Of a stretch of 64,000 nt of DNA, positions 27,733 through 37,126 are shown piece by piece. The translations under genes and the position numbers were made by a program. Source of the stretch: JAPSGB01 sp963775185 (lineage in GTDB: Bacteria > Myxococcota_A > Polyangia > Polyangiales > Polyangiaceae); assembly GCA_963775185.1 (NCBI GenBank), contig CAVZIE010000046.1, positions 124,001 to 188,000 on the forward strand, in the 5' to 3' direction. The stretch's first letter is position 1. Each line of letters starts with the position of its first letter. The notes under the pieces are model-generated. The model worked only from the letters and a program-made list of their open reading frames with translations. It was not told the DNA's origin and searched no databases.

Positions 27733-30024
27733 GTGAAGACCACCGCTCTCCTGGGTTCGCTCGCCTTGTCCCTCGGCCTGCTCGCCGCGCCGGCGAGCGC
27801 GGCGCCGATTCTACTGCCTGCCGCGCCGAACGCCGGCGGCGTGGTGCAGGGCGATCCCGTCCTGACCGCGCTCCACGCGTTGCAACGGCGCGCGCCGTCG
27901 ATGGCGACGGCGGAGCTCGTGCACGCCACGACGATTCCGCTCGGCGACGGACGCCGCGTGGTGCGCTTCAGCCAGGAGCACGCCGGGCTGCCGGTGATCG
28001 GACGCGGCGCCGCGGTGTTGCTCGACGCGAGCGGCGCGCCCACGTCGTTCGCGACCGCGCGCGTGGAGTCGTCGCTGCCCGCGGACGCGACGCCGAGCAT
28101 CGACGCGAGTCGCGCCGGCGTGATCGCGACGGGCTTCGCCGGCATCACGCTCGACAAGGGACGCCTGGCCTGGTGGCCCGGCGCGGGCGCGACGCGTCTC
28201 GCCTGGACGTTCTACGGCGGCGTGGTGGGCGGCGTGCCGTACGCACCAGTTGTCGTCGTGGACGCGAACAGCGGCGAGGTGCTGGCGCGCTACAACGCCG
28301 TTCGCTTCGATCGCCAGGCGACGGTCTACGAGTTCAACCCGGTCAAGACGCCCACGCCGATCAGCGTCACGCTCGACGACCTTGCCACAGGAGCGACGGC
28401 GCTGACCGGCCCGCACGCAGACATCAAGAACTGCATCGACACGCACGCGACCAAGGTCGTGTACGGCCTCACGATGCACACGTGTGAGCTCCAGCAGAAG
28501 GCCGTCGCCGACTCGAACGGGGATTTCCCCTACACGTTCTCGTCCGACACCGACCCGGAGGATGCCTTCGCCGAGGTGGAGATGTTCTACCACGTGACCA
28601 AGGCGTACAAATTCCTCCAGGATCTGGGCATGCCGGATCTGCTGCCGAAGCAGATGCCGGCGGTCGTGAACCTACGCATCGCCGCCGGACTGCAGACCGG
28701 CTTCGACACGGCCAAGGCGGCCGATCCGAACCTGCCGCTCGAAGCCTTCGACAACGCGTTCTTCTCGCCCGCGGATCCGCTGTTTTCGCAGGTCTTCAGC
28801 ATCAACAGCGGCGCGATGTGGTTCGGCCAGGGCACGGCCGGCGATTTCTCGTACGACGGTGACGTCGTCTATCACGAGTTCGGTCACGCGATGATCGATC
28901 GCACGATCCAGCTCGTCGGCACGTGGCACCTCGATGCACAGGGCGCCGTCGACTCGCCGGGCGCGATGAACGAGGGCCTGGCCGACTACTTCTCGAGCAT
29001 CATCACCGGTGACCCGCAGGTCGGCGAGTACGCCGGCGGCGGACTCGGCCTGGGCGCGATCCGCGACCTCGACAATCCTACGACCTGTCCCGAGAACTTG
29101 TCGGGCGAAGTGCACTCCGACTCCACGTTCTTCTCCGCCGCGCTGTGGAAGACGCGCTCCACGCTGTCCGCGGCCGATCAGCACGAGTACGACAAGGCGA
29201 TGCTGGCGGCGCTCATCGGCGCGTCCACCGGCGACGTGGGGTACGGCGATCTGGCGCAGCTCTTCATCGCGTCGCTGAAGGCGTCCCCGCTGGGCCAGAG
29301 CGTCGCGAGCGCGCTCGAGCAGGAGATGACCGCGCGCGGCGTGCTGCCGCAGTGCGACCGCGTCATCGAATGGAAGGGCACGCCGATCAAGGGCTCGGAC
29401 CCGAACCTGAAGTCGGCGTTTTTCGCCGCGGGCAAGTCGAGCGCCGGCGTCGCGCAGGGCGACGCGTACGCGCCGGGCCTGCTGCAATTCCACGTGCCGC
29501 TCGGCGATAACCCCACGAAGCTCGAGATGAGTTGGCAAGATCTGCAGTTCCAGAGCGGGCTCGGCGGCGCCCTGGGCGGCGGCACGCCGGCCACGCCCAA
29601 GCTGCTGCTGCGCTTCGACAAGGATCCGATCGCGTTCACCTACAACGCGGGCGTCGCGTCCAACGCCGATCCAGCGGTCGATCCCGTCAAGGGCACCACC
29701 ACCTACTCGCTGTCGGTGGACGTGCCGGCCGGCGCGACCGACGCGTACGCCATGATCGTCAACGCCGGCGACAACGACGGTGGCTATACGACCGTCAGCT
29801 TCAAGGTCGACAACGCCCCGGGCGGCGCCGGCGGCGCGGGCGGAAGCGCGGGAGCCGCGGGTGCGACCGGCGCAGCCGGCGCCGGCGCCGACGCCGCGAC
29901 GCCTGCCGCCGACGACAGCGGCTGCGGCTGCCGCACCACGCCGACGGGCCACGCGCCGGGCGCGGCCGGCGCGTTCGCCGCGCTGGGGCTCGCGCTGCTG
30001 ATCGGGCGCCGCAAGCGCGGCTAG
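27733..30024 (+). CDS. secreted gluzincin zinc protease with MYXO-CTERM signal
   Basis: A 763-residue exported protease from GTG 27733 (signal MKTTALLGSLALSLGLLAAPASA). A FTP-like inhibitory propeptide (RVVRFSQEHAGLPVIGRGAAVLLD) occupies about residues 60-220. The zinc site HEFGH is in DVVYHEFGHAMIDRT, and the third ligand glutamate is in NEGLADYFSS. Fold and order resemble thermolysin/fungalysin (M4/M36) enzymes. A beta domain and a Gly/Ala-rich linker follow. The C-terminus is a MYXO-CTERM sorting tag: GCGCRTTP, a hydrophobic stretch and RRKRG. This tag anchors proteins at the cell surface after processing of the GCGC site. It is likely to digest proteins or peptides outside the cell. Confidence 0.85.
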   Translation: MKTTALLGSLALSLGLLAAPASAAPILLPAAPNAGGVVQGDPVLTALHALQRRAPSMATAELVHATTIPLGDGRRVVRFSQEHAGLPVIGRGAAVLLDASGAPTSFATARVESSLPADATPSIDASRAGVIATGFAGITLDKGRLAWWPGAGATRLAWTFYGGVVGGVPYAPVVVVDANSGEVLARYNAVRFDRQATVYEFNPVKTPTPISVTLDDLATGATALTGPHADIKNCIDTHATKVVYGLTMHTCELQQKAVADSNGDFPYTFSSDTDPEDAFAEVEMFYHVTKAYKFLQDLGMPDLLPKQMPAVVNLRIAAGLQTGFDTAKAADPNLPLEAFDNAFFSPADPLFSQVFSINSGAMWFGQGTAGDFSYDGDVVYHEFGHAMIDRTIQLVGTWHLDAQGAVDSPGAMNEGLADYFSSIITGDPQVGEYAGGGLGLGAIRDLDNPTTCPENLSGEVHSDSTFFSAALWKTRSTLSAADQHEYDKAMLAALIGASTGDVGYGDLAQLFIASLKASPLGQSVASALEQEMTARGVLPQCDRVIEWKGTPIKGSDPNLKSAFFAAGKSSAGVAQGDAYAPGLLQFHVPLGDNPTKLEMSWQDLQFQSGLGGALGGGTPATPKLLLRFDKDPIAFTYNAGVASNADPAVDPVKGTTTYSLSVDVPAGATDAYAMIVNAGDNDGGYTTVSFKVDNAPGGAGGAGGSAGAAGATGAAGAGADAATPAADDSGCGCRTTPTGHAPGAAGAFAALGLALLIGRRKRG

Positions 30025-30039
30025 CGCGGTGTCCGGGCG

Positions 30040-30636
30040 CTAGCCGAGCGCGGGCGGGCGCATCGGCTCGGGATTCGTCAGCGCGGTGCGCACGTGATCG
30101 CGCCACGCGCCGTTGATGAACAGGTAGTTGCGCGCGTGGCCCTCTTGCTCGAACCCCAGACGCTCGAGCACGCGCGCGGAGCGAACATTCTCCGGGATGT
30201 AGTTGGCTTCCACGCGGTGGAACGCCATCGACCCGAAGACGTGCGCGATCGCGGCCGTCAGCGCCTCGAACATGAGTCCGCGGCCTTGATGCGAAGCGGC
30301 GACGCTGTAGCCCAGCGTGCATCCCTGCATCGAGCCGCGGACGAAGTTCGTGAAGCTCACCTGGCCGACCAGCGGCCCGTCCGGATTCGCGAGCTCGATC
30401 AGCTCGAGCCGCATCGACCGGTCGGCGTGGTACTCCTCCAGGTTCTGCTCCAGCCGCCACTGCCAGAACTCTTCCGTGTAGAAGCCCGGCGGGCGCTGCG
30501 GCTCCCACGGCGCGAGGTGCGGCTTGTTGTCGAGGAAGTAGCGCCGCTGCCGCCCGGCCTGCTCCGGCGGGAGCATCAGCATGCGCAAGCGCGGCGTCGC
30601 GAACTCCGGCGGTTCGAGATCGAGCCCCCGCGGCAT
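30040..30636 (-). CDS. GNAT N-acetyltransferase (RimJ/RimL type)
   Basis: A 198-residue GCN5-related acetyltransferase. The acetyl-CoA motif is HQGRGLMFEALTAAIAHVF, and FGSMAFHRVEANYIPENVRSARVLERLGFEQEGHARNYLFINGAWRDHV is the core of the RimJ/L family, which acetylates N-terminal Ser or Ala of ribosomal proteins or other amines. Length is normal. The ATG at 30636 gives MPRGLDLEPPEF. It ends 15 bp from the protease stop on the opposite strand. Confidence 0.92.
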   Translation of the reverse strand: MPRGLDLEPPEFATPRLRMLMLPPEQAGRQRRYFLDNKPHLAPWEPQRPPGFYTEEFWQWRLEQNLEEYHADRSMRLELIELANPDGPLVGQVSFTNFVRGSMQGCTLGYSVAASHQGRGLMFEALTAAIAHVFGSMAFHRVEANYIPENVRSARVLERLGFEQEGHARNYLFINGAWRDHVRTALTNPEPMRPPALG

Positions 30637-30680
30637 TCATCCATCCTGGCCTTTTCGCGCCCAAAGCGCCAGGGGGCATC

Positions 30681-31785
30681 TCAGATCATGTGCGAGATGA
30701 ACGCGAGCAGCTCGAGCTGGTCCACGAGACCGGGCTTGTCCGCGACCGACACGTGGGACAGGAGCGGCGTGATCAGCGTTGTGTGTCTCGCGCGAGCCGA
30801 GCTCGCGGTCGGCCCAGCGCGCCTCGCTGGGCGGGATCACGCTGTCGCCGGCACCGTGGAGCAGGTACACCGGCGCGCCGATGTCGCCGAGCCGCCCGCG
30901 GGGCGACAGCGCCGCGAGCTCCGCCCTGCGCGCATCGACGAGCTGGAGCAGCCGGGGCGCGATCTCGCGCAGGCGGTGCTGCTCGACGCGCTCGAACAGC
31001 TGCTCGCCCTCGAGCGTGCGCCGCGCGGTCGCGAGCGCCCGCGCGCTGGCGAAGTCCTCGTGGAGCCACGCCCGCAGCGCAGCGCGCAGCGGCGCGACGT
31101 CCGCCGGCGGGACCAACTCTGCCAGGTCGTCGTAGATCAACACCACGAGCCCGTACTCATGCGCCTGCGCGTGGACCACGCCTTCGGGCGTCTCGATCGC
31201 GTCGGTGGCGAGGAAGCGCAGCACCCGCGCGAGATCGTCGTAGCCCCCGACGCTGGTCACGAACGCGACGTGGCCCTGGAGCTCGGGGCTCGCCGCCGCG
31301 AGCAGCGACTGTCCGCCGGCGAAGCTGAAGCCGATCAACCCGACCCGCGGCGACGTGACCCACGAGCGCGCGCCGAGATACTCCACGCTGTCCTCGATCA
31401 CGCCCACGCCCGTCGGGGTGATGCGATAGTCGGCGAGGTCCGCCAGCTCGGGCGTGAGCACGACCTTGCCGGCGCGCGCCAGCGCGCGCGCGAACTTCAC
31501 CAGCCGCGGCTCGTCGATGCCCAGATAGTGCACGCCGTGCGCGATCACGATGCCGGGGCCTCGTGGCGTGTCGGCGCGCCGGTAGATGCGCGCGCGGATC
31601 GGCCCGTCGCGACCGGGAACGCCGACGTCCTGCTCGGCGAGCCCGGGCGCGGTCGCCGGCTCTGCTGCCGCGAGATCCGAGAGCACGGCCCGCGCCGTCA
31701 GCACGCGCGCGAGCGGCGACCACGCGAACGCCGCCACGACGCACACCAGACCCGCGGCCAGCACCGCGACACGCCACGACCTCAT
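30681..31785 (-). CDS. membrane-anchored alpha/beta hydrolase, one +1 frameshift
   Basis: About 367 residues after correction. The ATG at 31785 gives MRSWRVAVLAAGLVCVVAAFAW, a signal anchor. The alpha/beta-hydrolase fold is seen in GIVIAHGVHYLG (oxyanion HG), GLIGFSFAGGQSL (nucleophile Ser in G-x-S-x-x-G), HGAGDSVIPPSEA (acid Asp) and ETHTLITPL (His). Near 30779 the frame shifts +1. Dropping one base changes a nonsense end to THTLITPLLSHVSVADKPGL and a proper stop at 30681-30683. The uncorrected frame would instead run past the acetyltransferase start. The substrate is unknown. It is divergent from tldD. Confidence 0.8.
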
Positions 31786-31814
31786 ATCGAATCCGACGCG
31801 CTGCCGGCCCATGG

Positions 31815-31834
31815 GATTCCGCGCCGTGACGACA
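31815..31834 (-). repeat. degenerate dispersed element between hydrolase and tldD
   Basis: GATTCCGCGCCGTGACGACA, about four mismatches. It sits in the 144-bp gap between the divergent starts at 31785 and 31930. Confidence 0.45.
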
Positions 31835-31929
31835 TCAGACAAGACGTTACAGATCGTGACAGGATCCGACGGGCACGCACGAAGCCGGGACGCTCGCGGC
31901 GCTGGTCGAGCTTCGCGCCGTTCTAGCGT

Positions 31930-33408
31930 ATGCTCTCCTTGATGGCCGTCCCTCCCGCGGTTCGCGCGCTTGCGGGCGCCGCGCTCTCCCGCGCCGAGCA
32001 GCATCCCGACACGACGTACGCCGACGTGCGCTGGGTCGCGACGCGCACGGAGCGGCTCAAGGTGCGCGACGGCGAGACGGACGGCGTGGGGCGGAGCGCG
32101 ACGCGCGGCTTCGCCGTGCGCGTGATCGCGAACGGCGCGTGGGGCTTCTCGTGCACGCCGTGGCACGACGAGGGCGCGCTCGCCGCCGTGGTGGACGAAG
32201 CTATCGCGATCGCGAGAGCGAGCGCGCGGATCGCGCGGGCGCTGGTGAATTTCCCAGCGCGGGTCGGCAGCGTGGGGCGCTACGAGACGAAGCTCGAGAT
32301 CGACCCGTTCACGGTGCCGCTCGAGACGAAGCTCGCGGACATCTCCGGACCGGAAGCGGCGCTGCGCGCCGGCGGCGCGCCGGTACGGAGCACCGAAGCG
32401 TGGATGAGCTGGACGGAGATCGAGAAGCTGCTCGTCTCGAGCGAAGGCACGGACGTCGAGCAACGCTTCGTGTACGGCGGCGTGGGCATGCTGGCGATCG
32501 CCGTGTCCAGCGATGGGCGCATGCAGCGGCGCTCCTACCCCGGCACGCCCGGCACGGAGTCGCTGCAGGCGGGCTACGAGGTCGTGGCCCGGGCACGCCT
32601 CTCCGAGGAAGCGCCGCGCGTTCGCGACGAGGCGATCGCGCTGCTCGACGCCGACGCATGTCCGGCGGGCGAGCGCGACGTGATCCTCGCGTCGAGCCAG
32701 ATGGCGCTGCAGGTGCACGAGTCGTGCGGCCACCCGACGGAGCTCGACCGCGCGCTCGGCCACGAGATCTCCCTCGCCGGCGGCTCGTTCCTGCAGCCGT
32801 CCGGTCTCGGCAAGCTGCGCTACGGGTCGGACATCGTGACGCTCACGGCGGACTCGATCGCGCCGGAGGGGCTCGGCAGCTTCGGCTGGGACGACGAGGG
32901 TACGCCCGCCGGCAAGGTCGCGTTGGTCGAGGACGGCGTGTTCAACGACTACCTGTCGTCGCGCGAGACCGCGGCGTCGCTCGGCCGCGCGTCGAGCGGC
33001 ACCGTGCGCGCCGACGGCTGGAACCGCGTGCCGATGATCCGCATGGTCAACGTGTCGCTCCAGCCGCGCAGCGGCTCGCTCGAGGATCTCGTCGCCGACA
33101 CCGCCGACGGCGTGCTGTTCGACACGAACAAGAGCTGGAGCATCGACGACCTTCGACTGAACTTCCAGTTTTCCTGCGAGCTTGCCTGGGAGATCAAGCA
33201 CGGCAAGCGCGTGCGGATGCTGCGCGACGCGCGCTACACCGGCGTCACGCCGCGCTTCTGGGGCAGCTGCGACGCCATCACCGGCCCGGCGGAGGCGCGC
33301 ATCTGGGGCCTGACCACCTGCGGCAAGGGCGATCCGATCCAGGCCATGGCCGTCGCGCACGGCGCGCCGCCGGCGCGCTTCAAGCGCGTGGAGACGGGGC
33401 ACTCGTGA
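31930..33408 (+). CDS. tldD: TldD family metallopeptidase subunit
   Basis: A 492-residue TldD. It has the family zinc site HESCGHPTELDRALG (HExxxH), the DDEGTPAGKVALVEDGVFNDYL segment and the C-terminal TTCGKGDPIQAMAVAHG. TldD forms a complex with TldE that digests unfolded peptides; in E. coli it removes leader peptides from microcin B17 and acts on CcdA. A start at the internal ATG 31942 is possible. It overlaps the TldE gene by the four bases GTGA, so the two are co-translated. No RiPP precursor gene was seen near it. Confidence 0.95.
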   Translation: MLSLMAVPPAVRALAGAALSRAEQHPDTTYADVRWVATRTERLKVRDGETDGVGRSATRGFAVRVIANGAWGFSCTPWHDEGALAAVVDEAIAIARASARIARALVNFPARVGSVGRYETKLEIDPFTVPLETKLADISGPEAALRAGGAPVRSTEAWMSWTEIEKLLVSSEGTDVEQRFVYGGVGMLAIAVSSDGRMQRRSYPGTPGTESLQAGYEVVARARLSEEAPRVRDEAIALLDADACPAGERDVILASSQMALQVHESCGHPTELDRALGHEISLAGGSFLQPSGLGKLRYGSDIVTLTADSIAPEGLGSFGWDDEGTPAGKVALVEDGVFNDYLSSRETAASLGRASSGTVRADGWNRVPMIRMVNVSLQPRSGSLEDLVADTADGVLFDTNKSWSIDDLRLNFQFSCELAWEIKHGKRVRMLRDARYTGVTPRFWGSCDAITGPAEARIWGLTTCGKGDPIQAMAVAHGAPPARFKRVETGHS

Positions 33409-34784
33409 CGCACCAGGAGCTCTCCGCGTTGCTCGTCGCCGCACTCGCCCGCGCCGGCGAGCCGGAGGCCGACGTGTACGCCAGCGAGGCGCGGCGCGGC
33501 TTCGCGCGCTTCGCCGCGAGCGAGCTCGGGCAGCACATGGCTATCGTCGAGCCGCGCGCCCTGGTACGCGTCGCGCGCGGCAAGCGCGTCGCCGAGGTCG
33601 CGACCTCGACACTGGAGGAAGACGCGCTCGTCGCCGCCATCCAGGAGGCCGCGGCGCTCGCTCCCGGCGTGCCGGAGGACGACACGTTCCCCGGCTTCTG
33701 CGACGCGAGCGAGCCCGCGCCGCCGATCTCCGAGCGCTTCGCGAGAGCGACGGCGGAGTCCACTCCGGACGAGCGCGTCGACATGCTCGCGCCGGTGCTC
33801 GATGCGATCGCGCGGGCGGGCCTGGTCGCCACCGGCGCGCTCGACGCGAGCTCGAGCGTGGTCGCGCTGGCGACGAGCCACGGGCTTGCGCGATCGTTTA
33901 CCGGCACGACGGCGCTGTTCAAGGTGTGGGCGCTCGAGAGCAGCGGCGCGGGCGGCGCCGCGGGCCAGGGTCTCGCCGCCGGCACCGACGTCTCGAAGCT
34001 CGACCTCACCGGCGAGACGGCTCGCGCGATCCGCGACTGCCAGCGCGGTCGCGACCCGATATCGCTGCCACCCGGCGAGTACGACGTCGTTCTCGAGCCG
34101 CCGGCGGTGGCGGAGCTCGTCGAGTGGCTCGGCTTCATCGCCCTGGGCGCCAAGGAATTCGCCCAGGGCATCAGCGCGCTCGCCGGTCGCATCGGCGAGT
34201 CGATCAGCGGGCCCGCCCTCGGCATCACGGAGGACCCGTTCGGCGAACTGTCGCTGGCCGTGCCGTTCGATCGCGACGGCGTCGCGCGGCGACGCGTGCC
34301 CCTCGTCGAGCAGGGCGTCGCGCGCGGCGTGCTCTACGACCGCGCCTGGGCGACGCGGCTGGGCGTCGCCAGCACGGGCAGCGCCTCGCCGTCCGGTGCG
34401 TTCAGCGACGGCGGGCCGGCGCCCACGGCGCTGGTCCTCGACGGCGGCACCGCGGCGAGCAGCGAGGAGCTCGCGCAGGGCATGGAGCGCGGGCTTCACG
34501 TCCGCCGCCTGCACTACGTCAACGGCATGCTCGATCCGCGCCGCGCCGTCATGACCGGCCTGACGCGCGACGGTCTGTTCCTGGTGGAGAACGGCAAGCC
34601 GACGCGCGCCGTCGGCAACATGCGCTTCACCGACAGCCTGCTGGAAGCGTTCCAGCGCTGCGACGGCCTGACCCGCGCGCGCCAGCTCCTACCCAACTGG
34701 TGGTCGGAGAGCGGCTCCGTCGCCGCGCCCGCGGTCCGCATCCGCGGGCTCCGCTTCACCGGCGGAAGCCAGCCCAGGCCGTAG
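33405..34784 (+). CDS. tldE: TldE/PmbA family protein
   Basis: A 459-residue partner of TldD, start GTG 33405 inside the tldD stop. Family features include GEYDVVLEPPAVAELVEWLGFIALGAKEFAQG, ISGPALGITEDPFGELSLAVPFDRDGVARRRVPLVEQGV and the end HYVNGMLDPRRAVMTGLTRDGLFLVENGKPTRAVGNMRFTDSLLE. TldE lacks the zinc-binding histidine motif and supports TldD. The pair is likely soluble in the cytosol. Confidence 0.93.
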   Translation: MTHQELSALLVAALARAGEPEADVYASEARRGFARFAASELGQHMAIVEPRALVRVARGKRVAEVATSTLEEDALVAAIQEAAALAPGVPEDDTFPGFCDASEPAPPISERFARATAESTPDERVDMLAPVLDAIARAGLVATGALDASSSVVALATSHGLARSFTGTTALFKVWALESSGAGGAAGQGLAAGTDVSKLDLTGETARAIRDCQRGRDPISLPPGEYDVVLEPPAVAELVEWLGFIALGAKEFAQGISALAGRIGESISGPALGITEDPFGELSLAVPFDRDGVARRRVPLVEQGVARGVLYDRAWATRLGVASTGSASPSGAFSDGGPAPTALVLDGGTAASSEELAQGMERGLHVRRLHYVNGMLDPRRAVMTGLTRDGLFLVENGKPTRAVGNMRFTDSLLEAFQRCDGLTRARQLLPNWWSESGSVAAPAVRIRGLRFTGGSQPRP

Positions 34785-34788
34785 CTCG

Positions 34789-35463
34789 ATGCACGCGACG
34801 ACGAGCGCGGCGATCGCCGGGGTGGCGAGCGTCGCCCTGATCGTGGGCTCGATCGTGAGCGCGGTCCGCCAAGCGCGCTTCGCGCGAAGCGCCGTCGCCA
34901 CCGAGGGCGTCGTGACCGCGCTGGAGCCGGACGCGAAGATCGCCCACCCGAAGATCACGTTCCAGGCCGGCGACCGCCTGGTCACGTTCAGGAGCGGACA
35001 GACCGGCCACTACGCCGTCGGCCAGAAGCTCACGGTCTACTACGACCCCGCCGATCCCGAGACCGCGACGCTCACCGCGCCGGCCGCGGCGCGGCGCACG
35101 GCGATCCTGCTGTCGATTCCCGGCATCGTGCTGCTGCCGATCTGCGTGATCATCGCCGTCTACGTCGGGCCCGCGGAGTCGGCGAGCGAGCGAGCTGCGC
35201 GCAGCTTCGTGGACGCCGTGCGCAAGGGCACGCGCGACGACGCCGCGAGCCTCGATCACGACGCGCAGAGCCAGATCCGCGCGGCAACGGAGTTCCATCT
35301 CGACGACGTCTGGATCGGCTTCGACGACACGGCCTGCATCGTCGGCGAGCTCTTGCCGCACCGCGCGCGGCTGGTGCTCGCGCTGGTCAAGGTGAACGGA
35401 ATCTGGAAGGTCCGTCGCGCCGCGCCGCGCGATCCCGAATGCGACAAGCGCCTCGACGACTGA
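34789..35463 (+). CDS. DUF3592 membrane protein
   Basis: A 224-residue protein beginning four bases after tldE. One TM helix lies near the N-terminus and a second at about residues 100-125. Between them is the DUF3592 core (ATEGVVTALEPDAKI, ITFQAGDRLVTF, GQKLTVYYDPADPETATL). The C-terminal 90 residues form a soluble domain with no known family. The domain occurs in many bacteria without an assigned function. It may share the tldD-tldE transcript. Confidence 0.85.
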   Translation: MHATTSAAIAGVASVALIVGSIVSAVRQARFARSAVATEGVVTALEPDAKIAHPKITFQAGDRLVTFRSGQTGHYAVGQKLTVYYDPADPETATLTAPAAARRTAILLSIPGIVLLPICVIIAVYVGPAESASERAARSFVDAVRKGTRDDAASLDHDAQSQIRAATEFHLDDVWIGFDDTACIVGELLPHRARLVLALVKVNGIWKVRRAAPRDPECDKRLDD

Positions 35464-35472
35464 CGCTTCAGG

Positions 35473-36733
35473 TCAGTAGCAGCACGTGCCCGTCGACCAG
35501 AGCGACGTGGTGCCGTCGTAGATGACCATATTGCCGTCGTCCTGCACGGACAGATACGCCCCCGGGTGGTTCGCCGTGTTGGAGTTCCAGTACGCCGTGC
35601 TGCCGCCATACACGACGAAGTTGCCGTCACCTTGCATGGCGGCCCGATCGGCGCCGGTGCCGTGCGTGTTCGACGACCACAGCGCACCGGGCGGACCGTA
35701 CAGGACGAGATTGCCGTCGGCCTGCATCGTGAGCCAGAAGCGGGCGTCGCAGCTCTTGACCGAGTCGCCGATGGAGAGCGTGGCGCCGGGCTGGAGCGTC
35801 GCGTCGCACACGCAGCTCGTGCCGTTGCAGGTCGCGTTGCCGCTGCACGTGCCGCACGAGCCGCCGCAGCCGTCCGGACCGCACGTCTTGCCGGCACAGT
35901 CCGGCACGCACGCGCAGGCGCCGCTCTGACACGTCTGGCCCGAAGCACAGCTGCCACACGAGCCGCCACACGCGTCCGGCCCGCAGCGCTTCGCGCCGCA
36001 CTGCGGATCGCACACGCACTGCCCGCCGTTGCATCCCTGCCCCGACGGGCACGTCCCGCACAGGCCGCCGCAGCCGTCGGATTCCGCAGCTCTTGCCCGT
36101 GCACGCCGGGCTGCACGTGGACTGGCAGGCGCCGCTGGTGGTGTTGCAGACCTGACCCGACGGACACGTGCCGCAGGTGCCGCCGCAGCCGTCCGGGCCG
36201 CACGTCTTGCCGCTGCAGTCCGGGCTGCACCCGGCGTTGCATTGGCCGTTGACGCACGCCTGTCCGGCTGGACACGCGCCGCAGCTGCCGCCGCAGCCGT
36301 CGTCCCCGCACAGCTTGCCGCTACAGTCCGGCGCGCACGTGGTCGTGCATTGCCCGGCGGCACACTGCTGTGAGCCCGGGCAGCTCCCACAGGAGTTGCC
36401 ACAGCCGTCGTCGCCGCACGCCTTGCCACTGCACGAGCCGGTGCACGTCGCCGAGCACGCCGTGCCGTCCGCCGAGCAGAACGCGTCGCCCCAGCACCCG
36501 CCACAGTAGTCACCGCATCCGTCGGGGCCACACAACTTGCCGGCGCAGGCCGGCGTACACGTCGGGCCTGCGTCCGCCGTCGCATCGCCAGCGGCGTCGA
36601 GCGGCGCCGTCGCGTCGGCGCCGGCGTCATGCTGCTGCTCGGCCGCGACGTTGTCCGGCTGTGGGCTGGCGCAGCCCGCGGCGACGACCGCGAGAACCCA
36701 TGCGCCGACGGCGATCCTCTGCACCACGAACAA
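35473..36733 (-). CDS. Cys-repeat and B-lectin lipoprotein, one +1 frameshift
   Basis: About 419 residues after correction. The start at TTG 36733 or one of the GTG codons just inside gives a lipoprotein signal ending LAVVAAGC. Seven tandem repeats of the pattern C-x-GK-x-CG-x-DGCGG-x-CG-x-C follow, then a bulb-type mannose-lectin (B-lectin) domain with the QxDGNxVxY signature three times (MQADGNLVLY, MQGDGNFVVY, VQDDGNMVIY). The frame changes near 36078; dropping one A restores SCG-SDGCGG, a repeat that matches the others. Cys repeats of this kind occur in myxobacterial surface proteins, and B-lectins bind mannose or related glycans. Likely role: sugar-binding surface adhesin. It is divergent from the VgrG-tip-like gene at 36775. 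Confidence 0.8.
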
Positions 36734-36774
36734 ACGGTATGCTCGAACCGCCCGCGTCGCAAACGGAGGTAACG

Positions 36775-37119
36775 ATGAGACGACTTGGTCTGACGGTCCT
36801 GGCGGTGATGGTTTCGACGGCGATCGGCGCCGCGGCGCTGCGCTCGGCGCACGCCCAGGCGAGCCCGACGCAAGCCCGGGTAACGCCGATCGAGCAGCGC
36901 ATGGCCGAGCTGGACAAGCGCATCCGGGCCCTCGAGACGGAGAACGCGCGCCTGCGAGGCGTGATCCACGTCGCGGCCGACGGGAGCACCCTCACGATCG
37001 ACCCGAGCGCCCGCGTCGACATCAAGAGCACGAGCGTGAATCTCGCCTCCGGCGCCGCCGGCTCGATCAAGGCCGGGGGCACGTTGACGGTCAAGGGCGC
37101 TCTCGTCGCGATCAACTGA
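36775..37119 (+). CDS. exported VgrG/gp5-tip-like beta-repeat protein
   Basis: A 114-residue protein with an excellent ribosome site (GGAGGT four bases before ATG). It has a signal peptide (MRRLGLTVLAVMVSTAIGAAALRSAHA), a short coiled coil (about residues 36-62: PIEQRMAELDKRIRALETEN), then beta-repeats (GSTLTIDPSARVDIKSTSVNLASG, GGTLTVKGALVAIN). That ending strongly resembles the C-terminal needle of VgrG proteins and phage gp5 (triple-stranded beta-helix). The next gene, seven bases on, is a PAAR protein, the normal partner of such tips. Both have signal peptides, which T6SS and phage tips do not. A trimeric extracellular or periplasmic spike is suggested. Confidence 0.7.
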   Translation: MRRLGLTVLAVMVSTAIGAAALRSAHAQASPTQARVTPIEQRMAELDKRIRALETENARLRGVIHVAADGSTLTIDPSARVDIKSTSVNLASGAAGSIKAGGTLTVKGALVAIN

Positions 37120-37126
37120 GGGAAGC

